Positions 8,988 through 20,740 of a DNA stretch of 25,170 bases are shown piece after piece. The stretch's first letter is position 1, and the number at the start of each line of letters is the position of its first letter. Source of the DNA: Branchiostoma floridae (lineage: Eukaryota; Chordata; Leptocardii; Amphioxiformes; Branchiostomatidae); the NCBI RefSeq assembly GCF_000003815.2, contig NC_049981.1, positions 22,753,005-22,778,174 of the forward strand. The letters run 5' to 3'. A program made the translations under genes and the position numbers. The notes beneath the pieces were generated by a model. It did not search any database. It was not told where the DNA came from and saw only the letters and a list, made by a program, of their open reading frames with translations.

Positions 8988-9300
8988 CTTAAATATCGAT
9001 ATTTACAACTGATTTTCAGATCTTAAATAAGTGCCATTAATTACTCTTTAAGAAAACTTTAAGACAACTTAAATCAAATCCTTTACGGAACTTTACAGAG
9101 CTTAAAGGTAGCGTAATCATTTGGAATTAAGTATGCTTTACGAAGCTTAAATGTTGCTTAAATGTGTGCCACTACGTGCCGTTTACGGACGCATGTAATT
9201 ATGGCTTAAACATAATATTTACGAATGCGTAAGCATTGCGTAAAGTAACTTAAAGAATGCCAATACGGCACCCTTAAGCACACTTTAAGAGAGCTTAAAG
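8988..9300. repeat. TTAA-rich island, right arm
   Basis: I count 15 TTAA tetramers in about 313 bases, several times what base composition predicts, mostly as CTTAAA or CTTTAAG. TTTACG occurs four times (9083-9226 region), whereas the left island has the reverse complement CGTAAA, consistent with inversion. The inner edge starts with CTTAAATATCGAT (8988-9000), the exact reverse complement of a left-island block. The outer edge ends GAGCTTAAAG at 9300, after which the pattern stops abruptly. Confidence 0.6.
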
Positions 9301-9329
9301 AGCGGTTTTCATGCAGTGGTGGCCAGTCA

Positions 9330-10075
9330 AAAACTCGCACACAAAAAATCGGAGCCCTCTTTCTTGTAGTTTGACGAATGGGCCTATTTGCAGCGGCTGA
9401 GGAATGGGGCGAATGTTAGTCATGGAAGTGAAGCATTTGTCATACATAGAAATGCCGATACTCCCCCATTTTCAAGACAGATGCGTGTTTTTTGCTAAAA
9501 GTTTACATCTATGATAGTCGCCTCTAATGCATAAGTCATTACAGTCAAGGATAACTGCGTGTTGGTGTGTGGCTTTTTGCTGCGTGACTTATTGGGTTGG
9601 CCGCTGCAGTAACTCAAATTGATCAGTCTAGCAGGCTCTACCAAGCGCCTTAGAACACTGAGTAATGCAATAATATACTTACTATACAGCAGTCACACAA
9701 TGATAGAAACATTGCAAAGAGATGGTTTCTGCTTGAACAATCACAAGAACCTTACGATTGGCCCTCAAAATTTCATATACATTTGCTGCATTACAATTTC
9801 ACACCGATGACTTGAAAATGACATTGTGTGTCTTGACATTTCCGCCTGATTTCATTAACATTCAAGCAGAACAAGTGAGTTTCCGTAATGGCATCAAACA
9901 TCAACCCCTGTGTTGTCCTAATCATGTAAAGTGGTGGGCGATGTCGTCTGCACCTAGGCATGTCCGGAAGACATGAATAACTTCAGGTGGTAATGATTAA
10001 GTAAGAAGGAATAAGATACATTTTCGTTCTCTATTTCAGTGGCTTTCGAATAGTGCTAACCGACGGCTATGTACC
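9330..10075. other. Non-coding stretch, nothing recognised
   Basis: Two short overlapping frames at 9619-9976 have no protein-like features. No repeats were found. Confidence 0.5.
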
Positions 10076-10445
10076 TAGAAAAACATTGAGGTACAGGTAC
10101 AGTGGTGTAGCTACAGGTCCAACTCTGCGCACTATATACAAAAACACGTTTGGTTGATTATTTGTATAAGCCATCTATGTTGTCAAGCGTCTTTTTGTGC
10201 TTTATTAATTTTTTTGTTGTCTTTTTGTATGTTTTTTTTTATTGTGAAAATTTTTTGTCATATTTGTGTATATAAGTGCTTAATTGTCAAAATTGTCACC
10301 CCACGGCGGGATTCAACTATCTAGTGTACAAGATACTAGTAGTATCCACAGGTGTTCTAGTTTGTTCAGGTATAGGAACACAAGGCATTCAGGCCCTGAC
10401 AGAATTTTAAACAATTTTACAGGTACAGGTGCGGGTACACAAACC
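10076..10445. repeat. GTACAGG-rich and T-rich tract
   Basis: AGGTACAGGTACAG lies near 10090, and TACAGGTACAGGTGCGGGTAC near 10420-10440. TTTGTTCAGGTATAGGAACAC at about 10364 resembles TTTGTTCAATTGCAAGTACAGG near 3620. Between them, 10194-10256 is a T-rich run with several long T blocks. This is decayed simple sequence of the same kind as at 3375-3720. Confidence 0.4.
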
Positions 10446-10459
10446 TATATGTTTCCTCA

Positions 10460-12060
10460 CTTAGCTATAACCTATTCAGACTGTTAAAGAAACCCTCATC
10501 AGCAGTTTTCAGGAGTATTCTCCATGGGCCCCTTGATACACAGATATTGACCTCTCTGATTTGAGGGTCAAGTGCCGACCGAGACTTTTGCGGCCCAGCG
10601 GACAAGAAAAGCAGCACACCCCTCACCCCTGTTCCAAGGGTCCCGCACCTCAATTCTAGCTCGACCGTTTGATATTATACAGCAATGTCGAAGCAAAGCC
10701 CTTTCTGAATGACTGCGAATTGAAAGAACCCACCTGTACATTTAGACAGGCGAGAGGGTATCGAGTTTGGGAGGTCTACGGGCCGTCAGGCATTTCTCCA
10801 GCATTCTGGGACGTTATGTTTATTGTGGTTCTGTTGGAGACATATAACACCCAGTAACTGGTACCACCAATTCCCAAATGTAGAGCAAGAAAACACGCTC
10901 ATTCCAGACCCGGGCACCGGATTCCACTAACATTCAACTATACAATAAATCATTTCAGTATAAAATAAAAGTTGACAAGCAAACAATGAAACTATATTAG
11001 CTAACCAGCTCTCATTAAAATGTGAAGTATAAGCAGTCGTTGTGTAGTTTCTATTCCATATTGACTAACCTTGTGCAAAAGCAACGCTTCTGATTTTAAG
11101 TTCCCTTCTAATCTACTTCATCTCAGCTAATCCTACGCGCGTATCCTAAGAGAGGTTTTTTTTTCTAGAAGGCATCATTTAAATTACACCGGTGACAGAA
11201 AACAGCAAGAGTGGTAGCTTATCTTTTTTATTTCAAGCCGTCAAGTTAAACGTCTACTCCAGTCATTGCAGGCAGGCTGTCTAGGCATTAATGTTGAACA
11301 GATGGGGATAAGCCTTTGTTAAAGTTTCGTGACAGGTGGGATATCTCCAAGTGATGATTGACATCCGAGACCATCTGGGGCATCTGGTAAGGGGAAAGAT
11401 ACTTGGATAAGATACGGAAGTTTATGAAAGGTAGACACAAGACAGAGCCTTGTAGGCGGAAGTTTGCTTTGAGGGAGGTATGCAAAAAACTAGGATAAGC
11501 CAAGATATTCTACATGTAGGAAATGAAAATTAGTCTCGACAAAAACAATGGCCCCGTTTCCGTTATTAGTGCATTTGACGACACATTGAATCTAGTTTGT
11601 TTGTTTTAAAGTATTTACAGTAAACAATGATGATCAATAAATTTGCCTGTTTCTGCATGACGTATTTCATATGAATTCAGCTTCTCGCCGATGAAGGTGA
11701 AAATTAAAGTTTGCAATAATTTTTCGCTTAATAGAATAATACTGATACGCTATACATAGCTACACACGTTCAATACACCCTTCGACCCAACTGATATGTA
11801 TACGGAAACAATTTGACGTTATCATAGCTGTGCAAGTAATCCTTTGTTTCCTATCTAAGAATCACGGTAGCTTGCCAGAGCTTAACATGGAATCACATCT
11901 CAATACTCTAAGAAAATCCTCCTCAGAAAGCAAAGTTCATCTTTTCCATTTATTTGGGCGAAAGAATGCATCGTCCAGCTCTCATCTACAGAAGAGGCGC
12001 AAGAGGCATCCGTGGATTTAAAGGCTAAAGAGTTGGTCTTCTCCCATTTTTTCTGCATCA
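10460..12060. other. Non-coding stretch with one GC-richer patch
   Basis: A GC-richer patch at about 10560-10660 lies in a 62-codon minus-strand frame (10465-10653) of unknown origin. The rest is AT-rich with short chance frames. Nothing is recognised. Confidence 0.45.
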
Positions 12061-12168
12061 TTTAGAAATACAGGACGATCTGTTTTTATTTGCTACGCTC
12101 AAAAAGTTTTCCTCGCGCTCAAAGGACAGGCATAATCGGACTCAAGCATTCTCAAAATGCACAGTTGG

Positions 12169-12314
12169 CGTACGATCGCAAATTGAGGGAATTTTTGCAT
12201 ACGTCGCACAAAATTCATCTGTCTTAAGGTTGTCTTAGAGCCTTGTCGGAAGTTAATTCTGTCACAGCCTGCTTGAAAATTCTGTGGCATCATCATCGCA
12301 CGACGGCCTACGAC
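12169..12314. mobile_element. MITE-like element, copy 2 (decayed)
   Basis: It starts with CGTACGATCG (12169-12178), which matches copy 1 at 4831-4840. At 12252-12314, GTTAATTCTGTCACAGCCTG, GCTTGAAAATTC and CGACGGCCTACGAC align in order with the right half of copy 1. It is shorter than copy 1, with internal deletions and a poor left inverted end, so it is an old copy. It has the same orientation as copy 1, 7.3 kb away. Confidence 0.55.
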
Positions 12315-12319
12315 AGAAA

Positions 12320-13849
12320 ACCTCTACGGATCGTTTCTGTATGCAAATAAATGCATCTGAAGAAGTTAACCTGTATTCCTCGCAGTGTATACCAGAACAT
12401 ATTGAGTGTTTTAGGGTAAGTCAGACAGGGCATAATCTTCGCCGGAAGACATCCTTTCAACACCGGCTGGCTCGGAATCTCCGTCGCCGAGATAATCACT
12501 GACTCCGAAATTCTATCGCACACAGATAATGTAAATATATCTGATACCGACTGGATCGCTGGTGATAGCCAACTGTCAATATCCTTAGCTTGAAAGTTCA
12601 TCTGTGTTGGTAGAATCTATTCTGTAGCAGGGTTTAGCTGTCATTTTCAGCTCGACCCACGTGAAGAAATGAGCAATCAATTTCTGAATAGAGACGGGGG
12701 ACGCCATAAACTATCTGTAACTTTTTATCCACTGCTCACCATGTCATGTCCTCTATTTGCATAACGTGGTGTCAGGAAAGCAATGTGTTTCTCATTCCTT
12801 AACAAATACTGCTACCGTTAGATAATATAAAATCCCCAATTTTTCCTTTTTTTTATAAACGTTGAGATTATGCCGCAAAATGTCAGATATTTCAATATGC
12901 GGTAATGTATAGGTTTGATTATTCCGGCATTTTCTAATGAACTTTTGTGTTCGAACTATTCTTGCGTGAAAAATTGGAGCAAACATCCTATCACTTTATC
13001 GTGCATATATTTCACACAAATGTCTCCACAGACCAATATGGTTTTATTACTTCAATAATTAGCATTTTATATACGCTTGACTTGTTTATCGTAGGTAACG
13101 TTCATAATCATATCAGCAAGATGCCGTGCTCAGTTTGTCTCCGTTTGACAGCAGTATCTAGTATCCTTTGCAACGTATCAAAAACCACACGTCATTGATC
13201 AGTAGATCTAAGAGTTGCATCTTTAACGTTACTTGTAGAGAAAGTCGTGACAGTATCATACTTTTATTTTGTGTAAGCTAAAATCGCAATGATAATTATT
13301 GTGAGTTTCTGTTGGCATGCTGTAATTTTCCCACATTAAAACCTGGCATCATTTGAGGATAAACAAAGAGATCTCTTTGATTCACATCGATTGAGGCTAA
13401 CAAGTTTATCTGCCTTATTGTCTTCAAACGGCCGTAGAATAATGAGTGATTGTTTCGGTTCATTTCACCTGTCGAATCCATTTTTGTCAGATAAACACAT
13501 TTCTTCGCCGCCCGACCTTCAGCGGCACAGACGCTCATGGTTGTGCTTATTGTGCACATATTCATCACTTCAGATTTTCCAAACCAATTAGCACCTGATT
13601 GCACTTTGAATATATTTCCCAATGGTTCCGCCGCATATAGCTACAAAATGAAACGCTTAATATCCTTGAGTAAGAGGATAATCCAGTCACGCCCCTGTCG
13701 GGTTGGAGTATGTTTATTAAAATATGCCATTTGCTTGCTAAACTGCTCGTAGATCATACGCCTAATTTGAAGTTTTGTAGTAAGTAGACTATAGGAAAAG
13801 TCATTGTAGATACACATGTTTCTTGTGTTCACGTATATACTTTTGTCTT
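12320..13849. other. Non-coding stretch, nothing firm
   Basis: Overlapping frames on both strands at 12284-12601 and 13296-13622 (the longest is 108 codons, minus strand) carry no recognisable domain and no good splice pair. They fall within what chance allows. Confidence 0.4.
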
Positions 13850-14034
13850 AAACGACAGCGCCGTCGATGAGCAGTTATGTGTGCATTATCACTGTGCTGT
13901 TATCGACAATATTTTGTTATTCTGTAAGTAGCCTCGTATTGCCATTGTCTATATAGCGAGTAGTTGTTATTGGTTGTCATACATTGTGCCCCGTGCGACT
14001 GTTGAGCAATAAACTTCATTCATTCATTCATTCG
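13850..14034 (+). mobile_element. 3' end of a 5'-truncated non-LTR retrotransposon
   Basis: An AATAAA polyadenylation signal at 14008-14013 is followed directly by CTTCATTCATTCATTCATTC (14014-14033), a four-nucleotide tail repeat. Short-unit 3' tails of this kind are typical of CR1/L2-like non-LTR retrotransposons and dependent SINEs, and I associate this particular ending with lancelet genomes. The upstream 150 bases are non-coding and read as 3' UTR. No reverse-transcriptase frame is seen in this window, so the copy would be strongly 5'-truncated. The left boundary is a guess. It inserted in plus orientation. Confidence 0.5.
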
Positions 14035-14039
14035 TTATT

Positions 14040-16120
14040 GGTGAAGTTTGAAAGTGCGTTGTACCTGCATTAAATCTGATCGCCCAAAGCTATTGAGGGA
14101 ACCATGTACCCTCGGCTGGTGACAACTTGTAGTGACAAACAAACAGTATTATCGATGACCTAGATGCGCATGTTGTCCTGTAAGGATAGCCACTGGATTC
14201 CCAGTAAAGCTACCTCTTTTACATCTGGAACGTTCTGATGCTCCGCTGATCCTGTAGTTAAATCATGCCGTGCGAAAATAATGGTAAGGGTGCCATCTTC
14301 ACAGAGCATCTAACACCTGTATTGTCACTGTATTGTCACTGCTTACTAAAGATGCATGGACAGAATTACCCCTATCTTTTACCTTAGGAAAACGAAGCTA
14401 TTTGGCGGTACATACCATAGATCTTCAAGTGTGAATCTGTCCCTTGAAAAGACATAGTGAAGCAAAGAGTTATCACACAAAGACCGTGGTACGTGACCAA
14501 TATCAACATTTGGTCTAATAATTGAACTTTAAGATCATATTTGCAACCTCCATATATACGCTAGTTATACACTGACAGAACTAAGTACAACGGCCATCAC
14601 ATTTTCTATATTCAAAAGCATAGTCATATCATAAATGGGAGGAATACTAAATCGTAATGGATCTCAGTGTTTCTCCAATAACTATAGATACGTGAAGATT
14701 CCAATCGTTGTGCTGGTAGATATGTACTTTACATGCTGTAGATTGTGGTGCTGCTATGGGCTTGCCGTTAGTATACTCAATGGGAGATGGCCTTAAGAGG
14801 CTCATTCTCAAGGGATATGTAAGATACATTACTAAAGATACATAACATCTTTGATTGTGGATGGTCCATATGTCATAAGGCTATTCACCGCACGGAAAGA
14901 CACATACCTCCCGAAACAGTGAAAAACTACAAATATTACAACATGAACGCACACATCTTAAATATTGTGGTCAAAAGCTTTCTTGTTATTTCTCAACTTT
15001 AGGGCCATATTTCTACAGGGAAATACGACAACTTCCATATTTTGGTAGTGCGGTATTCCCTAAGTGCTAGAACTCAATCATTCAGCTAATTTTTCCACAT
15101 GGCGTTCGATCTGTAAATTCATTTATTATGCATTTATTGTGTCCCTTGTTTCTTCTATCGTGTTCAATTAGCAATTAGATCGATTGCCATCTATGAAAAA
15201 TCTGCCTTAATCTGGTGCAAATTAGCCCTGTTTATTTCATTACCCCAATCAAAACAAGTGTGGGGTCCCATTTATAATCTGTGTAATGGTTGTTTGAACC
15301 TAGCGATATGCTATATTTTTTAAGGTTGTTCAATATGCTGAAGTTAAGTGCTAAGTAATTTGTAGTTAAGTAAATTTCACTATCAGTTTTTTAATGCTCA
15401 GTTTCAAGAAATTTTATAAATAGATAAGTTTATAAATAATGTTTTTAATGAGAAACATGTGCTATTTGCATGACTATTTTATTTCCAACCTCTCGGGCCT
15501 TTCTAAATAAATGCTTTCCTATGAAATCTTATGATTTCCTTTAGTGATACCCTACATTCACTCCACACACTGTAATGTGCTCCGTCTATAGAAATATAAA
15601 TTTCAATGATATTCACATACAAAAGCCAATTCTTTTACATTGATACGACAATATGACCTTTATGTGATTCTAAATAACGTCAACAAAAATGGTTACCCAT
15701 CCATGTGATACAGGTATCTACCTACTTGACATCGTTTTGCAAAATATATCTCTTCCTACATATTGACAGGTGGTATTTATATTGCACCTCGTGAAACGTA
15801 GCTGACTTACAGTTGATAATATGACCATGCCTCATTAAGATATAACCACGAGTTTTATAGAAATAATAGGTCATGGGACACGAAAGGGGTCGATGCACAA
15901 CAATGTACAGAAACAAAGAAACAAAGGGGCTAAATGTCGGTTACATATTGACACTATTAGAAACTCATAGTTTTGTGAACAGTATGTTTTGTTCTCAACG
16001 TCCAGTTACTTAGGATACAGATTCTGAAAACAAGTTGTTTACGTTTTGAATAAAGATACGTTTGAAAGCCGCAGACTTACAATTCCATTGCAATGTCACA
16101 CTTAGTATTACCTAAACGTC
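14040..16120. other. AT-rich non-coding stretch
   Basis: No gene was recognised. It includes the small tandem at 14318-14339 and a repeated TTTATAAATA at 15413-15422 and 15429-15438. Stop codons are dense in all frames. Confidence 0.5.
14318..14339 (+). repeat. 11-base tandem duplication
   Basis: TGTATTGTCAC is present twice head to tail, followed by TGC. This looks like a replication-slippage duplication. Confidence 0.75.
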
Positions 16121-16123
16121 GGT

Positions 16124-16158
16124 AATGATGATAAGTTTGATGATGATAGTAATGATAA
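16124..16158. repeat. Degenerate GAT-rich microsatellite
   Basis: Repeated ATGATGATA and TGATGATAG words are interrupted by several substitutions, so this is an old trinucleotide repeat. Confidence 0.55.
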
Positions 16159-16159
16159 C

Positions 16160-16504
16160 TTTAACAATAATAGCTGTAACATTAACTCTCATTACAAATG
16201 AAAGCCTGAGGGCTTATTGCAATCGAACCAAACATCAGTATAAAACTTTGGTATACGTTGGTATGAAATTAGACACGTCTGATAAATGAACAGATAGGCC
16301 GGAAATATTCAGTTGTCGTTGGGATATCTTATTTATTGTTCTTTTTATCTGTTGCATTAGAATGTATAGTCTAAAGTGCTACTGTTCCCATTAAAAATCC
16401 AGTAGCTGTGCATATACGTGACTATGCTCTTATACCACTGTACACGGCAGACCTGACAGCTGGGGAGGGGGGCGTAACGTATGATCGATAGACTTGATTA
16501 TTAG
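16160..16504. other. Non-coding stretch, nothing recognised
   Basis: AT-rich up to about 16440, with a G-run near 16462-16472. Confidence 0.45.
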
Positions 16505-16645
16505 GTTAGGTCACATCTGTGCCTGTCACGGGGGAACCTGAAGGGCACTCATCAAACCCAACGGACCGACCGAGGCTCTCGCTCTGACGTGGTTACAAGG
16601 CTAATCTGGGACAGATGGCTAAAAGTCATTGCTGTCCGCCCATGA
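16505..16645 (+). other. GC-richer patch with a 46-codon open frame
   Basis: The plus-strand frame runs from after a TAG to a TGA at 16643-16645 and has no useful ATG. The product is basic with a run ending LIWDRWLKVIAVRP. The minus strand also has a terminal-exon-like reading behind an acceptor-like TCTGTCCCAG. The strand cannot be decided. It may be an exon relic or repeat-derived. Confidence 0.15.
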
Positions 16646-16649
16646 ACAC

Positions 16650-17733
16650 ATTACTTACACAGGCGTCAACTCTTCAATTGTAATCATTCGTATTCTTATT
16701 TGCAATTTATGGGAGTCATTTTAGAATGGTTACTATCAGACTACATGGCCATGGGTTGCTAAACATAAAGTAAAGATTGACCAAATAGGCTTAATAATTT
16801 CATAAGGAGTTAGAGAGTAACAAGTAGCTAATATCTACTATTCTTCAAGACCAAGCCTAATCTGCTCTGAATACCCTGTAGCTGCAATCAGACTTTCTTC
16901 AAGTCTCTTCACTTTATCCTATCAATCACGAGCTCTCATGGTTTTCTTTCTAACAGTAACGGCCGTAGTCCTCTATCGTTGAGGACTGCCCTCAGATCAG
17001 TAGGACCAGTAGGTTCTTGCAGTATCTTCCTTTTTCTTGATTTGTAGGTTCTCTTAAGTTAAGGAGACTTTTCGAAACTGAAACAAGATCATTTGGAAAT
17101 GACCGGATACAGCGCATAAAAAGGTGTACTGTAGGTCAAACTTTGCTTTGGCTTCAACTCACTCACGCGTATGGAACTGTACCGAAGCTGTGGGATGGCC
17201 ACATGGTCGACACGAACATTGATGAAAATTGGCAGTACCATCATCACCTACATTAACATCGAGGTCCTACATCATTTATCCGCACGAAAGACCCTTTACT
17301 ACGACAATCTTGGGCGTTGTAAAATTTATAATGGCACTAAAACTTCAACAATGAGCAAAGTCATCATCATGAACTGACCCGAGGTGAAGTACACGTGACA
17401 GTACAGGATGTTAACTGATTGTTGACACATGTCTTGCCAAGGACCCAGCTGTTTCTGTTTCAGTTAGATGGTGAGAAAAGAGAAATCAGGTAGCTACTAC
17501 ATGTTGCATTATTGACGCTGTCAGTACATTTGCTGGGCAATCTTTACTATTACCACAGACAACAATTGGCAGATGTATACTTTATGTGATTAATTTGCTT
17601 GCTGTAGAAACCTTGACTAGTTGAAACGTTACCAACAGGAGGCCAAACGGCCGGACCATAGGCCCCCACCCTTATTACTAGGATGGTGTCGCGGGAATGT
17701 CTAAATTAGACTCCATTTGACGTCCACCATTTA
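16650..17733. other. Non-coding stretch, nothing recognised
   Basis: Contains only a 68-codon chance-like frame (17171-17377). No repeat of note. Confidence 0.45.
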
Positions 17734-18109
17734 TCAAGCGGTAATTTCAATTTGTACTATGATCTCTGAGTTCAGGGTATGGTCCATAAACTTTCCATTT
17801 CCAAGCAGCGCTGTAAGACGCTTGGCTAGCGTCTGACCCGCGTTATTGCCTCTGTCTTCTCCCACATGTACGTCAAAGGGTGAGAGGAGTAATTGTGGGG
17901 CTGAGGTTGTCGTCTCAGAGGAGGGAGTCTTAATTTTTCGGAGGATGTACGATAGACTATCGATGCAGAGCGAAAAAAAGTTTCTTCCTAAACCCTTCCA
18001 ACGCATTGTATATGATTGCCTTAACGGCTTCGTATACATTTGTAATGGAGCCAGAAGCAGCATCTTCCACGACACTTCCGCCCTTGTGAACAAAACCCAC
18101 TTTAATTAA
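17734..18109. other. Long overlapping open frames on both strands, strand unresolved
   Basis: The minus strand is open for 119 codons (17734-18093) and the plus strand for 87 codons (17846-18109), over a GC-richer core (about 17800-17960). Both products have ordinary composition. The minus one includes AKRLTALLGNGKFMDHTL near its C-terminus, and the plus one FRRMYDRLSMQSEKKFLPK. Mutually open complementary frames can be the shadow of one real exon, but no domain is recognised and frames of this length are expected by chance in the window. An acceptor-like sequence (CGCTCTGCATCGATAG, minus strand, near 17958-17973) precedes part of the minus frame. Confidence 0.2.
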
Positions 18110-18430
18110 AACATTTACTTACAGTGCTAGGTGGTGACACACCCAATCTATTGACTTATCCATGACGTCAGCAAAGCAAGATGCAAAGTAAAATGTAAAG
18201 CAATGAATGCATACATGATACGCAGTTGTAAAATGAGCAAAGGTTTCCCCGTCCTTTCCAGCTGCAGTTCATTCTTTGTTGAAAGATATGGTTGAGATCT
18301 GATGTACATCATCTAATGGTTTTACAACCTGATAGTATACGGAATGTAAAAATATGTGCATCTCTGAAAATGTCAATATTTCACTCTCGGCTTAGAGTGT
18401 TGCATTGGTTAAGTTTGCACCTTGCTCGTC
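18110..18430. other. Non-coding stretch, nothing recognised
   Basis: AT-rich with dense stops; no repeat seen. Confidence 0.5.
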
Positions 18431-18439
18431 AGGACAGAA

Positions 18440-18650
18440 GTGGTCGATACTGAGACGAACCGCTTCATAATTGAAATATATGGGCATACTCAGACAGGTG
18501 TGAGCTCGCTAAACGCCCATGTGGGACCAGAATCGTGGAGGGGAACCTACGCCGTGTGATCCCGTCCGATCCACCTGGATTCCTCGTCCGTCATAGAAAC
18601 ATCTTCCTGGTCTTTGAAAGAGAACATCAGAAGCAACATTTGTCATTCAG
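18440..18650. other. GC-richer patch with a short minus-strand open frame
   Basis: From about 18650 down to a stop near 18510, the minus strand is open for some 44 codons and includes RCFYDGRGIQVDRTGS and RFWSHMG. An acceptor-like CTCTTTCAAAG lies inside the frame. Its resemblance to a kringle repeat was considered and not accepted. It may be an exon relic. Confidence 0.15.
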
Positions 18651-19372
18651 CTAACAATGTCCATCTTGCAAAAGAACGTCATTAATCATCAATCTTCAAA
18701 ACTATCACCGGGTCCATGTGTATTCGCACACTACACCAGAGACTCAATTTAATGGATGTAAACGTTAATGTTAAGAGATTTACATGAAGGGTCGTTGAAG
18801 GGACCTCTCTGATTGTGTTGTTCCATTTGGATTCCTATGTGGTCCTCGCCATTGACCATGCAGCGTTCTGAGGACCTGCAAGGTCTAAACCACTGGGGAA
18901 TGTGACACACTAGGTGTTATAACGACCATGGCTGAAAGATTCTAGATGTATTGGGTTCAAGACAGGACATAAAAACCTCAACTATTCAAAGAAGTCTCAT
19001 CTGATCTTGTGGCGTTGATGTTGCTAATGATGTTCCGTTACGATGGTTAGTGGGGACCTTGAATATGCTACCTTTTAGTATAGATACATTTCGACGTGCA
19101 GTGGTCGCGCAAGTTTCTTCTTTTATCTTTATCAGTAGAACAACTACGAAAAATCCATTTGTACATGCTATTGTTCTCGTTCGTGATGATTAATCAGGCA
19201 ACCAATCGTATAGATTTCAGTATATGTTTATTGATGTATGTTTCTCCTTGGTGCTGACGGGCCATCGTTTGCGACAGTACACATTCACACACGCACTGAG
19301 TCGTTCATAAAAGGGATTTAACGACGTTCACACGTCTACAAAGGGGTTTCACGGTAGACTTTTTCGCATAAC
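18651..19372. other. Non-coding stretch, nothing recognised
   Basis: No long open frame, and no inverted or tandem repeat noticed. Confidence 0.45.
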
Positions 19373-19648
19373 ATGATGACTACTTCGTGTTATCACCCGG
19401 GCTCAAGCACTCTCCGTCTCATACAGAGTGGAACTATTGCCTTCCAAAAACGGCACCCCAGCGGCTTCCGACTCGGAAAGGTCATCTCCTCGCTGACACG
19501 TTCCGACTGGAGCTCAATGCGATTTCACACGCCTGACGAGCTGTGTTTTCAGCACCACATTAACAACATCTTCAGATTGTCGGCCTGTGCGCCTGAAGCT
19601 GATAACATTTTATCCTGCCAACAGTTTGGGCGTAAAAATGTTGGGTAA
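19373..19648 (+). other. GC-richer patch with a 91-codon open frame, unrecognised
   Basis: A plus-strand frame runs from ATG at 19373 to a stop ending at 19648. The product is Ser/His-rich with scattered cysteines and shows no domain I know. No splice acceptor precedes it and no promoter sign is seen. It could be a chance frame in a GC-richer patch. Confidence 0.15.
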
Positions 19649-19985
19649 AACAAAGAGCGTGGCGGTACCATTTTCTGATTCTTTCAACTTTTGAGAGTTT
19701 TTTGTACTTAGGTGAACAAACTGTACAGGCTGCATTTTAGGAATAAAAGCGTTCTGTGAAACATGAAACGATACCACTTACCTCTCGAAAAGTAGAAAAC
19801 TGTTTCAATAACGTTTTAGATACAGGTACAAGGTAAATAGCTAGAAATTGACGGACTGAACCTAAATTCACTACCGTAAAGACTAGTGACGCTATATGAT
19901 GGACCCTGTATGATGCAGAAAAAGGCAGGTTTTGCGACTGTACATGTATATCTTTCCTTGCTGCATTGTGATATACGTTACATCA

Positions 19986-19997
19986 TGTACATGTACA
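19986..19997. repeat. TGTACATGTACA palindrome
   Basis: This perfect 12-base palindrome shares the core of the 18-base palindrome at 3680-3697. Confidence 0.6.
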
Positions 19998-20718
19998 CAT
20001 TCAACCTTTCCTATGCTATATTCCAAGCGGCACTAACAAGGCCAAAGATAAAAACATAAATCAAAAGTTGTTAATGAGGTCTCCAGGGTTGACTCACTTA
20101 CGATTTGACAGAAAGTCGTTTCTCCCGTGAACAGATACAACAGAATCGACAAAACTAGTCGATACCATTGCCGTGGAGGTCACTCCAATTGATATATTAT
20201 AAGATTAATCACACAATTACAGAGATTTTTGCTTGCCGTCTAGACCGGTTATTTTAACACGTTTGAACCTCTCTTTGGTTTGCCTGACAACAAAATCCTT
20301 GCTTTGACCTCACTTAGGCGTCCTTTGCGAACAATCAGGTAGTGCTAGGCCGTTACACTGCCGGAAACACTCTCAGATACCCACCTATCCCCTCCTAAAG
20401 CCAGGGACTTTGTTCTAAAGCTACAAATATGTCCACAGAGCATTTTTGAAGAGACACAGACATGGGTACAGCAAGGAATAAGATGTTCGATCAATACGGA
20501 AGAACAACGGCAAAGTGTTCTTTTTGGCAGGCTGTATCGCGAAATTAATCAGAAAAAATCGATGCCAGGTTTTCCTTGCAGCTTGGCAAGCTGTCTCGAC
20601 TGAGGCCCAATGCCAGCGTCCTCAGTATTGATTGCAGGAAACAGTACATGAAACAGTGCACGGAATAACAGCTTGTGGTCAATCAATTGTACTGTCCGAG
20701 CCCATCTTTCATCCCAGT

Positions 20719-20740
20719 AAGTGACCATTTAAGTGACCAT
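20719..20740 (+). repeat. Tandem 10-base duplication
   Basis: AAGTGACCAT occurs at 20719-20728 and 20731-20740, separated by TT. Confidence 0.75.

Noticed and set aside
13296-13622. 108-codon minus-strand frame as a gene
   Set aside because: AT-rich surroundings, no domain, and an equally plausible overlapping frame on the other strand.
18440-18650. Minus-strand peptide CFYDGRGIQVDRTGS...RFWSHMG as half of a kringle domain
   Set aside because: Cysteine-to-tryptophan spacing matches a kringle, but the YRGT block and the second cysteine (CQ-x-W) are missing, a stop follows soon after, and no NYCRNPDG-type second half is nearby. The likeness is within chance.
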